Origin: Tetraselmis striata
Lineage: Eukaryota; Chlorophyta; Chlorodendrophyceae; Chlorodendrales; Chlorodendraceae
Direction of reading: 5' to 3'
DNA length: 64,000 nt
NCBI GenBank assembly: GCA_006384855.1
Contig: VCJN01003500.1
Span: 94,348 to 158,347 of the forward strand
In this document: one piece after another, positions 31,939-44,100 of the stretch
Numbering within the stretch: position 1 is the stretch's first letter
Layout: each line of letters starts with the position of its first letter
Position numbers and translations under genes: made by a program
The notes under the pieces: model-generated
Database searches by the model: none
Told to the model about the DNA's origin: nothing
Seen by the model: the letters and a program-made list of their open reading frames with translations, nothing else

Positions 31939-34720
31939 ATGGGTTTCTCCGCGCCCCACGTCGTGCTCGTTGCGTTACTGTTGTCGTGCGCACCCGCGAG
32001 CGATGCCGCGAAGACGGGGAGGGCCAAGTTGCTGAACACTCCGCGGAATCCTCGCACGGGTAGCTTCCCGGCGCGAATGCCGCGGCTCACGCTCGGCGAA
32101 GGGATGACTTTCAGAGCGAGCAAGGTACCGCGGCAGGCGCTGGCCAAGCTGCATGCGAAGGTGGCCCAAGCGGGTGGGGTTGCAGCGCACCAGGAGAAGA
32201 TGCGAAAGCAGGCGGCCTGCCGCCGGGCGGGAAATCCGCTCCTCTCGTGCGGGAAGTCGCAGCGGAAACCGCCGACGCCTCCGCCGGCGCCGGTCCCCTT
32301 CTCAGCGGAACACCCCTGGATCCCCACCTACCTCGATACTACCGCCTGCGGGGACCTCAGAGAGCCTGATCTTTCGTCGCCGCCGCCAATGCCCCCACCG
32401 TCCGCACCCGCGCCTTCTCCCCCGCCCGGACAACCTTCTACCGCCGAAGACGTTATTCCGCCGAGCGAGAATTCCGAAAACCTGGTGACCTTCAGCGACA
32501 AGAGCCGCGAGGGGGCAGTGGTGGGCAGCGAGGATGGCAGCCGGGACCGAACGCACGGGGTTTCCGTCCCTGCAGATGCCTCGCTTGCCAAATTCTGCCC
32601 CAGAGGTGAGGCCACGCGCTTCTATGCTGCACGCGTGTCTCAGCGCGCGCGCGGAAGGGGGCGGGGGGAGTGGGGGGCGCTGAGGGCTGCTCCTACCGGC
32701 TGTCGCAGTGTTTTCCATACAGGATGAGGTCATCAGCAAAATCATCCGCCACGAGCAGCACAACCTGTGGCATGTGCTCCAGGGCAAAGCTATCGATACC
32801 TATCTCCGCAAGCACCGTATGCACCGCGAGGTGCTTCTGGCGCAGATGGAGGAGGAGCGCATCAGGGCCATGCCAGTCAATAGCAACGGTTTCCCCCCGC
32901 CCAGCCCGCTGGCAGGCCTGCTCCATGAGGCCAATTCCCTTTTGGTTGCGCATTGTCGGCCCACATGATAGGACACGGGACCCATGGCTGTGCCCGCCCC
33001 TCCACCTGCAGGGGAAGACATTCACTCCAACGCAGGCACCCTGGCCCGGGAGGTTGCCGAGCAGCGGCGCGCCCTGCTGAGCATCCAGCAGTCCGCCGCA
33101 TCGGAGAGCGCGCTGTGGGGGTGGCCGCTGATGGAGCACTACTGCTCCTGGGACGGCGTTCACTGCGACGGCCGCGCGCACGTCATCAGACTGTGTGTGG
33201 CCCTATCCCACTTATCGACCCAATGTCCACATGCACACCCCGCACCAAACACGGGCTGAATCCGCCACCTTGCAGGGATTTTTCCGACAAGGGCATCACT
33301 GGTGTCATCCCCAGCCACTTTTCTCGGTTTCAGTCTCTGCAGACACTGTGAGCCCCCCCCCCCCCCCCCCCCCCCCCAACTATCAGCAACCCACCTGCTG
33401 GCCTCCCAAGGGGCATTCCTGTCCTAATGCCTGTAACCTGGCATATGTGTTTTTCAATGCAGGGAGCTGGCCAGCAATGGTCTCACAGGCAGCCTGCCCC
33501 GGCAGCTCAGCGTGCTGTGGTCCCTGAACAGCCTGAACCTGGCCCACAACAACCTCACGGGCAGCCTCCCAGCCCCATGGAGCTCGCTAACCGCGCTGCA
33601 GCAGCTGGACGTGCGCAGCAACCGGCTGTCCGGCGCCCTGCCGCGCGCCTGGGCTTCCCTGCCGCTGCTGCAGGACCTGGATCTCAGCGGCAACGCATTG
33701 ACGGGCCCGCTCCCGGCAGCGTGGAGCAGCCTGGCTTCACTGGAGCACATCAGCCTGGCAGACAACCGCCTCACCGGCGGCGTCCCGGCCGCATGGGCCA
33801 ACCTCACCCAGATGCGCAGCGTGCAGCTGCAGCACAACAGGCTGCAGTCGCCGCTGCCACTGGCGCTGCAGAACATGACGCAGCTGAAGAAGGTCGCGCT
33901 GCAGGGGAACCGCTTCCGCGGCACGCTGCCCAACGAGTGGGCCGGCCTCGTGAACCTTGAATACCTGTGCGCACCCCCTGGGCACACCCCAAACCAGCAT
34001 TGCTGTTGTGAACATGGCAGGATATGGATGCTTCTGACGCAGCATGTATTATTGTCTCAATTTGAGGTCGCATGTTTCGGATGTCGGCCCTTTTTATTCT
34101 CTGTGTTTCCGTCCAATTGGCATTTAAAACCCCCAACTGGAACCGGAACTATCGGTGCAATTACCCATTTCACGGATCCCAGAGAGTCAATTCCATGGAG
34201 GTGGTATTCTCCCAGCGCCTTATCAGTGCCATGGCTTACCTCCCCCTCGCAGGAATGTTGGCGACAACCGCCTGTCTGGCCCCTTGCCCCATAACTGGCT
34301 CCGCATGCCCGCGCTCCGCCACCTGCTGCTCAGCAACAACGACTTCCGGGGCAGGCTGCCGGTGCAGTTCAGGCTGCTGCGCATGCTGCACCGCCTGGAG
34401 GCCGCCAACAACCACCTGGTAGGGGAGGTCCCGCCTGGGTGGAGCGCGCTGGCTTACCTCAACTACCTGGACCTCGAAGGTGCGGCAGGCCGGCGGAGCC
34501 TGCCCCTACTGCCAACAACCAGCGTGCCCTGTCGGTTGGCGCCAACAGGGGAGCTCAACCCGGCGTTGCCAGTTCCGTTGCTGAGGCAGTGGTTTTTTCC
34601 TGCGCAGGTAATACGGGCCTGCGTGGCAGGTTTTCCGGGTCGAATATGTACCGCAGCATCAACAGGATGTACGGCCCAAACTTCGTGGCCCGGGAGCTCA
34701 GCCACATTCCCTTTGATTAG
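31939..34720 (+). CDS. Secreted leucine-rich-repeat protein
   Basis: Exons 31939-32605, 32709 to about 32888 or 32954 (donor uncertain), 33012-33192, 33276-33347, 33463-33966, 34253-34479, 34608-34720; about 647-669 residues. It starts with a signal peptide (MGFSAPHVVLVALLLSCAPA) and a Pro-rich region. Exon 3 resembles a plant LRR N-terminal cap (ALLSIQQS...W..MEHYCSWDGVHCDG). About ten plant-type LRRs follow, with cores such as LNLAHNNLTGSLP, LDLSGNALTGPLP and ISLADNRLTGGVP. The end is GNTGLRG and IPFD, with no transmembrane helix or kinase. By family it should bind protein or glycan ligands outside the cell; the ligand is unknown. LRR exons are phase 2 and multiples of 72 bp (72 and 504), one repeat being 24 residues. 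Confidence 0.85.
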
Positions 34721-36318
34721 GCAGGCTGTGCCACCATACAGTATTTGCTCCAAAGAGCCCCGCCCATGAATGGCAGCTGCAGCTGCGCGGCCAGTCTGGA
34801 TGGATGCGAAGCCACGCGCACGCGTCGGAGGAGGAGACAGGCGACAGTGATGGCTGTGAATTTTTGCCGCGGTTCCGAGATGGCAGCAGCACAGCAGAGT
34901 GGATTAGAAACCTGGCCTAGCAAGAAATAAACCATGAGTAGCATGCAGCAGCCGTAGATTCATCGCGTGGGCGGTCAGCTCAGGGGCCGTCAGCTGTAAG
35001 ACGGCCCCGGAAGGCCTCGGGAAAGCAGCTCATGATCCAACTTTCCCCTGTGTGGTTGTGTGAGGAGATCATGTTAGGGTAACAACCCTAGATCTCGACC
35101 TCACTAAATGCCCTCCTACGTAATCTCATTAGCACTGCTGACTAGATTGCCAGACACGCTTGACAGCGCCGGCGTGGCATTCCGCCGACTGCTGAATATA
35201 TACCGCAGCGCAGACCACCTTGTAAATAATCATCTTTTCACCACCACCAACGCTTGGGCCGACCATCTCGCCACAGGTTGTAGCGTCCCGTTTGCTTGCC
35301 CGTTCTGTCTCTCCCCAGAAGGATACGGTTCAGCTCAGTGGGGCGTGTAAGACGACCCGGAGGGCCTTGGGAAATTATCTCATGATCCAACTTCCCCATG
35401 TGTGGTTGTGGCGTCCCGTTTGCTTGCCCGCTCTGTCTCTCCCCAGAAGGACACGGTCCAGCATAGAGTGACGGGTATGCTGAGAGTAGCAAGCAGCCAA
35501 TTACCCGGCCAGCCCAAGTTCATTGGTAAGCACATAGGTCCTCATCAGACATTGCAAAGGATGGGGAAAGGGGGGGGGGGCATAGGACGGAGGCAACGGC
35601 AGGCTACGAACAGATACGGTTCCCTGACAGCGCACAGGTGCCGACGCATCTGTATGAACTCTTATAGAAGTCTCAAACCGGGGTTGGATGCAACATGTAA
35701 CATTACACCAGGCAGAAGACTGGCTATCTATAGTATTATTCTCCACTTACTGACCTCTGCTGGCAGGCAGGTTAGGTTAGGTTCTTTTTTGCGGTATTCT
35801 CAATATACCGCGTCGGCACCCCTAGCAATCTACCATAGGCTGAATGTCTTCGCGCGATCAATCCATGAATTAGTTTTTAGTGAGCGGGTGTAGGTAGCGA
35901 TTTGCAGAAATATATAGTCTTCCATAAAAGACTGTCCGTAGTGGTGATGATTTTACTTCCCGCTGCTCTATGCAGTGCCAGCACCGTTAGTCGCTATGTG
36001 CGTAGCGTCGCCATGCTCCGAAGTATAGTCCCTAAGGATTCTTTATATGCTTGCTACGAGAAAATACCTGCGCGCAGCGCATGGAATATTTATCCCACAG
36101 TCCGATGAGCAGTTGGGTCGCAACAACACTGACGAGTGTGGTATCCGGTGGCAACGCAGCAGCAGTCCTAGAGGGTAGCAGGTAGGCCGCAAGCCCGCAG
36201 ACACGCCGCGGAAGCCAGGCTGGGCGTGGCGCAAGCCGCGGCGCGGCGTATCGGCCTGGCGGAGACCCCCGACATCCTCACCACTCCCTTTCCCGTCTCG
36301 GATCCGCCGGGCGTCGAA
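34721..36318. other. Intergenic stretch with local direct duplications
   Basis: Two short sequences are each present twice in an interleaved order. The first, with CTCATGATCCAACTT, is at 34995-35060 and 35347-35410. The second, with CGTCCCGTTTGCTTGCCCG and CTCTCCCCAGAAGGA, is at 35279-35332 and 35409-35462. A copy of repeat R1 lies at about 35735-35835 on the minus strand. I see no gene; the first exon of the next gene may start before 36319, because the frame is open upstream. Confidence 0.5.
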
Positions 36319-37159
36319 ATGTCGACGACGGAAGTTATACGCCGGAATGCTGAGAAGCTCCAGCTGTTACAGGCGGAGCGCCAGGCACCTCCCCCCCCCC
36401 CCCCCCCCCCCCCCTCTGCTCAACCCGCACCGTCGTCAAGTACCTCCGCGGCGCTACCTTGCCTTGCCTTACAGTAGCGAATCGCCACGGGCTAGCAGCG
36501 TGCTGTCGGCACCAAGCGGGGCTGCACCAAAGCGCCGCGCCGACGCGGAGAACTAAATAAGAACAAGCAGCCAGAAACTGGCAGCCCATCAGACCGCGAG
36601 CCAGCCAGCATGCCCCCTCGGCCCTTTCAGCTGCGCAGCCGACCCCGCCCATGCACTTGCGCAGCTCCACCGGCCTCCGGAAATACTCAACGGCTTTGCA
36701 CTCCAGAGAGATGCCGCCGTGCTGCCCCCGTGCGGACGGCGTCAGTCACGACCTTGCACCCTCAACAACACCTTGCACCCGCAACCCGGCGTCTGTCATC
36801 CATCGCCCCCCGCGCTCCTCCCAGGAGTGAGCTGGCTCCTCCTTCTCCCCCCCCACTCCCGCCGCGCAGGCCCTGGCGGTGCAGCTGCAGACGGAGCGTA
36901 AGTACTTTGAGAACGAGCGGCTCATCCTGCAGGAGCAGCTGCAGTTCACGCAGCGGACGATCTATGAGAGGCCGACGCCGCCCTCGGCGGAGACGACGCC
37001 ACCTGAGGGTGCGCCGGTTCCCACATCCCAATACTCCCTGCTCTCCGCTTGACCCTCACCCTATCCCTCTCTGCACCTAAGGCCTTGCTTGCTCATGTTT
37101 GCAGGAGAGAAGCTGTCCCGGCAGGGCAGCGCCATCCCCTCCTATGCGCTCAGGTGCGG

Positions 37160-37193
<34 letters not shown>

Positions 37194-40100
37194 CGCTTCT
37201 GCTCACACCATCGCGCCGCTCCTCCCTCCCCGCTGTCCCAGGCTGGCTGACCCCGCGACCCCCTGCCCGGCCAGGCCACCACAAAGCGGCGCCGAGCGGC
37301 GCAGCCTGAACTCCGCGCACGCAAAGGTGCGGCACGCCATGCGCTTCGAGCACGGCGCGGCTGTGGGCTGAGTGGGCATCATGCAAGTCGGTGGGTTTGG
37401 AGGAGCGGCCGGGCTGAGCTGGGCCGTCGCTCTGCGGGGGGCTCAGGGCGGCGCAGTTGCTGCCACAGCGAAGCACGGCCTAGCGCCAGTGCCGTGTCGC
37501 GCATGACTGTGTCGGTACTTGCAGGACGGCGAGCCGCCGCCGCCCCCGGGGTCGCACCCTGGCCCGCCCAGCCGCCTAGGCCGCCGTCCGGACTCGCAAC
37601 ATGGCCAGATGACGGTGGTGAACCTCGGCACGATGCCGCCAAGCGCCGCGAGGTGCTGCCCCCGCCCCCCCCCCCCCCCCCCCCCACCCCCAAACACAAC
37701 ACACACACTGAGAGGGGCGATTGAGTTGCTCTGCAATTATGAGTACAATGTGCAAAAGACGCAGCATGACGAAATCTGGCATGGCATGGCATGGGTTGGC
37801 GGGGCATGGCGGGAGACATCGTGAATTGGAACATGTCCCCATGTCATGGAGTGGCGTGATGTGGGTTGGCATGGCATAGCATACTAGAATAGCAGGCTAC
37901 ACACGGACATAGCGCAGATTGCCGTGTCAGGGCAGAGCAGAGCATGGCATGGGATGGCATGGCATGGCATGGCATGGCATGGCGTGGCATGGCAGAGCAG
38001 AGCATGGCATGGCATGGTATGGCATGGCATGGCATGGCATGGCTTGGCATGGCATGGCATGGCTTGGCATGGCATGGCATGGCATGGCATGGCATGGCAT
38101 GGCATGGCATGGCATGGCATGGCATGGCATGGCATGGCATGGCAGGGCATGGCATGGCATGGCTTGGCATGGCTGTCCACATGTTGCTGCGCTGGGCTGC
38201 TCAGTGCTGCCAGGTGACTACCTCTGAGCTACCCCCCCCCCCCCCTCCCCCCCCGCGCTCCCCCTCCCTCCACACCCCGCCATCCTCCCATTGCCCCCGC
38301 TGCCCTCCTTGCTGCCCTTTGCCCTCTTTTCTCCCGGGCAGCCCGGCGCCGCCCGCCAGCTCGCGCGGCAACCGCCCCTCGCGCACGGGCTACCGGCGCA
38401 CACCCAGTAACCGCTCCTCGCGCGCGCCTAGCCGTGCCGGCGGGCGGCGCACCCCCATGCGGGCTCTCAGCCGCCAGGGCTCCGCCGCAGCGATGCGGCC
38501 GGCGCACGTGCCGCTGCCACCCAGCAAGGCGAGCCCCCCCCCCCCCCCCCCCCCCCACACACACACACCGCCTGGGTGGGGCAACGACGCCCCCACCCCG
38601 CACACCGCGACCCCTTTGCTTCCTCACCCTTGGGCTCTTGCAATGCCCGCCGTGAAACAGGCGCAGTACACAAAGCCGCGCGCGACGTTCCACACCTCTG
38701 AGGTGCTCACCCTGGAGCCGCCGCCGCAGCAGCCGCCCGCGGAGAAGACATCCGCTAGCGGCCGCATCGTCCGTAAGGTGCGGTCTGCCTGCGCCCGGCT
38801 GGGGCGACCCCCCCCCCCCATCGCTCCCCCTTAAACACCAACACCAACACCATTACCTCCGTCCGCACAAAGCAGAGGATTTGAGGCAAAGCGCACGTGC
38901 TTCTGACCTGGGCGCTGAGCTGTCTGCGCATGCCTGAGCTGTCAGGGCAGAGACGCACCCGTGAAGACGCGCGAGGGTACGTCGGCGCTGTGGAACACCC
39001 GCCCCCCCAAGCCGCTCGCCGCGGTGCAGGAGGCCACGACAGCGGCGGTGCGGGCGGGCGGGGCGGGCGGGGGGAGGGGCCGGCGGGGCGGGTGCTGGGG
39101 CAGGACGCGCTGTCGAGCGCGATTGCGCAGCGCATGGCGCTGCGGCGGAGGATGGCGGCCAGCCAGGCCGAGGCGGCGGCGGCGACGGAGGCGACGGAGC
39201 AGGCCGCCGCCACTGCGGGGCTGCGCAAGGGGGTGCGCAACCCCCCCCCCCCCCCCCCCCTTCCCACCACCCTGCCACCCGCAGCACACATGCAGCCCAG
39301 CCTGCCAGCTTGTTGGACCTGTGTGCCCCACCATGCAGGAATGCTTTTTACATATGCATGTGTCAGTGTTTGTGTCTGTGTGTCTGTGTGTGTCATATGC
39401 CGCTGGTCTATGTAGTGAAATATGCAGTGTATAACAGTACACAGTGGTGCCATCCAGTCGCATCAACTTAATGAAGGTCATTTCATGCAGCCTCTTTTCC
39501 TGTTTCCATGTGTGTCTGTGTGTCTGTGTGTGTGCGTATATCTTACATGCACATGTATATGTACATGTATGTCCATGCATGTGTATAAACGCATGCCACA
39601 TATGTTTCTAGACGTACATCCGATAAACATGCAGACAAGTACCGGTGTAAATTGTGATGCTGTACAGGTACGGATATTGATATATGTATCTGTGTGGTGT
39701 GGTGTGGTGTGGTGTGGTGTGGTGTGGTGTGGTGTGGTGTGGTGTGGTGTGGTGTGGTGTGGTGTGGTGTGGTGTGGTGTGGTGTGGTGCGGTGTGGCAT
39801 GCACTGGGTGTGCATGGGCAAGCACACACGCATGCATGCGGGATGAACGCCGAGGTCGCTGGCCCCGGGCAATCGATCCTTCCTACCACAACGGACGTGT
39901 TCTGTCTGGGCTCCGCGTTGCCCCTTTCTCGCCCCGCTTCCCCAATTGAGCAGCGCCGCATGCCTCCAGCCACAAGGACGCCGTGCATTGCCTGACTACA
40001 CCCTCCCTCTCTCTGTCCCTCCCTCCCTCTCTCTCTCACTCCTCGCCTTGCCTTGCCTCCCCTCCCCTCCTGCCCAGCTTTGGTACACCATGCTGCGGCA

Positions 40101-41089
40101 GTTCTGTGTTGAACGGCACGCCCCTGGCCTCTTACCCCCCCTGCATCCATCCACCCATGCAGAGCAAGGATGGCGTGGACTCGCGCCCTGCCTCCAGCGC
40201 CCCCCGCCTGCTGGGCAAGGACTTCAAAGCGCAGGCCAGAGAGGCCAAGCAGCTGGTCCCCACCCCCCCACCCGGAATGCCAACGAACCCACTGCCCGGC
40301 TCGTGCATGGCCGCGTGCGCGCGTTGGCGGCGCTGCGGCTAACAGAGGTCCCTCCGCTCGCTCGCAGCTGGAGAGGGTCGAGCCGGTGGTCCTGGGGCGG
40401 TGCGAGGGGACCTTGGCCGCCGGCGCGCCGGAGGACAAGACCAACCAGCTGGTGAGACCCCCTTCCCAAAGGGCCCCTCCACACCTGGCCCGTATCAAAG
40501 AGTAGACGGGTCAGCCGGGTCAGGATCACATCCACCAAACGATCCTTCGCCGCGCAATGCATCCACCTTTTGTGGACGGGTTTCAGGGTTTTCTGAATGC
40601 GGGCAAATAATATTGGCGTTTCGATACATCTATAATCGCATCAAGAGTGTCCAGATATCGGGGTGTCATTGGGAGTGTGGGGGCCGTCTTCCTTCGTGTC
40701 ACGTAATGCTGAATTAAAATCTGTACCCCATGTTCGAAAATCCTTGCCAGCCTGTCATGAGCTACCTTACTCATAGACACACATGTGTGCGCGGCCCTTC
40801 CTCAAAGGGGAGGAGGTCAGATGATGTGATTCGGATGCCTCGATCTGATTTAGGAGATGCATCGATCTGCAGCAGCCGAAACAACCGATAATTGATAAAT
40901 TTGTCAATTAGTATTAATTACTTGATTGTTTGGTATGTGGAGTAGTTTGCTTCGGTCTTTACACATTCGGAAAATCCAATCAAAGACCGGATCGGATCAA
41001 AAGACCTTGCATTCCCACAACTGTCACAGCATTCATCGTTACGTCTCACGGCTTCATGCCGACCCTTAGCCTGAGCATCTATGCTCTCC

Positions 41090-41121
<32 letters not shown>

Positions 41122-44100
41122 GGCGCTGAGCGCAGCTGCTAAAGGGCATTTCCAACGCGCACAGCGCCTCACAGGAGGTCTTGGGGCCATTGGCGCTGAA
41201 CGCAGTTGCCGCCTTCCGCTTTCCGCCTCGTCAGGACTTGGCAGCGGCGCTGGAGGGCGGCTCGTCCTCAGAGGCGCTGCCGGCGGGGGAGCCGCTGCTG
41301 GCGCCGCAGAGGAGGGAGCCTCCGCGGCTGCAGCAAGTGCCTGCCTTGGGTACTGCCCCCCCCTCTCCCCCCCCCCCCCCCCCCCCCGCGCCCTCCCCTG
41401 GCCTTTCCGTACAAAGGGGTATATGCACGAATGCCCCGTGGACCATGCTGGACCTACTACAATTGTGGGCCTCAAGCTCGAACTGCATGAGGTACGAGTG
41501 GACCTGCTGGCAGCGCCGTGCTGGACAGGTTTGTGTGCGTTAGCAACTCGGTTCCGGTGTTCAGAATATTAACACAATGGCATGCTGTTTCTAGTGTGTG
41601 TTGTCTCTGGTTGATATTCCCACACATCCGCATCCCTGTAGTAGCATCTATATACGCATCCCAATCCATAGCATCTATACCACCTGCGCATTGCCTACCA
41701 CCAACACCTCACCTATCACCCCGCATCGCCATCGCCCGAAATTATGCAGTACGCGGGGGGTGTGAGTTTGGCTATGAGCGGGACCCCCCCCCCCCCCCCC
41801 CCCCCCTTGCGCATATACCCCTCCACAAATGAACATGTGCCAAACACGGCGAGTGAAAGTACAACGACCTGTATGAATTTGGGGAGGCTTTGCCCCTGAC
41901 CATTCCATCCTCCATTCTAGGAGTGCCTCCCAGTCACCGTAGGGATTGCGGCTGGGCGGGACGGGTGGTCTACATGTATTGATTTGTGAGGGTAAGTGCG
42001 AAAAGTCATCCGATCCAGAATACAAACATGATGAATAGGTTTATTGACCGGTGGCCCTCAGCTGCAGTGACTTGCGGCTGCAGCCGAATCCTGGCTGGCA
42101 GTTGTATCCCTCTAGGCGAGCAGGGAGGGTCTGAAAGGGCATCGGAGGGCGACGCGTAATGTAGTCCCTATTCATTGGGCAGGAACATTTAGGGGGTGGC
42201 CGCAGCATACGCGGAACAGCTGTGCCCACGATGCCAACAGCGGTGGATTGACCCCCTGGCCGCCCGGGACCCCTGCCCCGCAGCAAGTGTGAGCGCGGAG
42301 GAGATGGCGGCACGGGTGGCGGCGCTGCCCATCCCCTCCATTGGCGGCATGCAGCTGCACCCCGCCTCCAGCACGCTGCCGGACGGCGGCATCTTCCGCG
42401 CCAGCAAGGAACCGGCCAGCGGCCACGCCGACCCGCGCGTCCGCAGGTTCATGCCCCCAGCCCCAACTCCCGTCTCTACCCCCCACCTCCCTGGTCAGAG
42501 GCGGTGCAAGCACCGGCCAAGCGAGGCAGGTTACACGGCATCGACCTTGCGTAAGGCAGCCAAGGTGGCCTAAGCCGATGGACTGTCTACGTGGTGCTTT
42601 GTCATGCAGGCGGCGAGCTCGCGGGCATGAGCCGTCTCGGCGGACATCCGACGACGGCAGCAAGTACGCCCCCCCCCCCCCCCCCCCCCCCACCCTGCCT
42701 GCCGCCCGGACTCCTCCCTACACATATATAGACTAGTCCATGGCCGCCTCGTCCCTGCCACCGGAATGCAGGCTGTCCAGACTCTACCAGTCTCCTATGG
42801 GTTACGTACGCGCTAGAAAGTGTGTTTTGCCAACGCGCATTATGTGTGTGTACCCCTTTTCATGTCCATGTCAAGGGCTGCCTTGCTCAGAGAGCCGTTT
42901 TCTGACCCCCCCCCCCCCCCCCCCCGGGGCACGCGTGGGAGCAGGCAGGGCGGGGATGAGAGCACCCACTATAGCGTGGAGCCGGGCACCGCCATCCAGT
43001 GGCATGTGCAGGAGCTGCCCCCGCTGCCCACGATCCCGGACGACCTGGACCTCAGCCAAATGGACCCTGCGGAGGCGGAGGAGTCCATCATGTGAGACCC
43101 CCCCCCCCCCCCCCCCCCCCGCCACGCACACGCGCCTCCCTTGTCCACCTCGTGCCATGGCGTGCCTCTCGTGCTCTCCGTCCTTCCTCTGGCCCCCCTT
43201 CCCCCTCGGCGCAAAGGCTATAACCTGACGGGCGGGTGACCGAATCTCACATGATCTGCCGCGAATCTACTTAATATCTCCTGCCGTCCTATCCGAAATC
43301 GACAGTTTGAGCGTATATATCGACTAGCAAAGCGCCGACGGCTCACGCGTCATGCATCTGCGATTGAGGCCAGGGTTGATATGTCGTTTTCGGATGCCTG
43401 GCCCCCGCTTGCGGGTCCTGGTTGCCATCACAACAGTGCGGGCAGCAAAGTCTGCAGCACGCCATTATTGCTTGCTTCTTTCCGTGGCGCTAGTGGAGCA
43501 GTGGTGGCGTTGCGCCATTTTTATTCGCCCCCGGGACAGGACCGGTAAATGTGAAGCCCTTATTTGCAGCATCTCTACGGCGCGACCATTAAGGCAGCGA
43601 CCCACTTTCGTGGGGCCCTGGGTAACACCTGTAGGTGACTCTCCGTTATCTAGTAATCAACAAATTGCGGAAGCATTCCGCAAGCCGAAATGGAGGTCAG
43701 TGACCACGTTGCGTCCTTATTCGGCGGCGCCCTTATTCGCGTATGCACCGAGTTTGCCCGCGGATGGCTGGACTCCAACGTGGAGCTGCATGGCTTGATG
43801 GGCGTGCCATGTTTCGCGTTAGTAGACGTGTTGCGTGTTCAACGTCGCGGGTGGTGCGATGTTTGATATGGCGCACCGGGGCGTGATCCTGCAGGGCGCT
43901 CAGCAAGCAGCTCAAGAGCGCCATCCAGGAGCAGCGCAGCGTGGCGGACGAGATCATCACCGCGGAGCGGGAGGAGCTGCAGCAGATGGTGCGGTTCCTG
44001 CGTCGCACGGGATCTAGGGTACTAGGGTATTCGGAGTTTTGGTTTATTTAGGATTTCTTAACCCTTTCACTTGACCCCCTTTTGGCACCTTGTGCGGCGC

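Noticed and set aside
36470..36555. A short exon (SESPRASSVLSAPSGAAPKRR...) with an acceptor and a stop codon, after the first exon of the WW gene
   Set aside because: It would end the protein after about 50 residues. Skipping it joins two coiled-coil exons in phase. It may be an alternative exon, but I cannot support it.
37844..38234. Long ORFs made of HGMAW- or CHAMP-type repeats on both strands
   Set aside because: They are translations of the (GGCAT)n satellite, which is free of stops in all frames, and lie in an intron.
39608..39872. ORFs of HTTP- or GVVWC-type repeats
   Set aside because: They are translations of the (GGTGT)n satellite within an intron.
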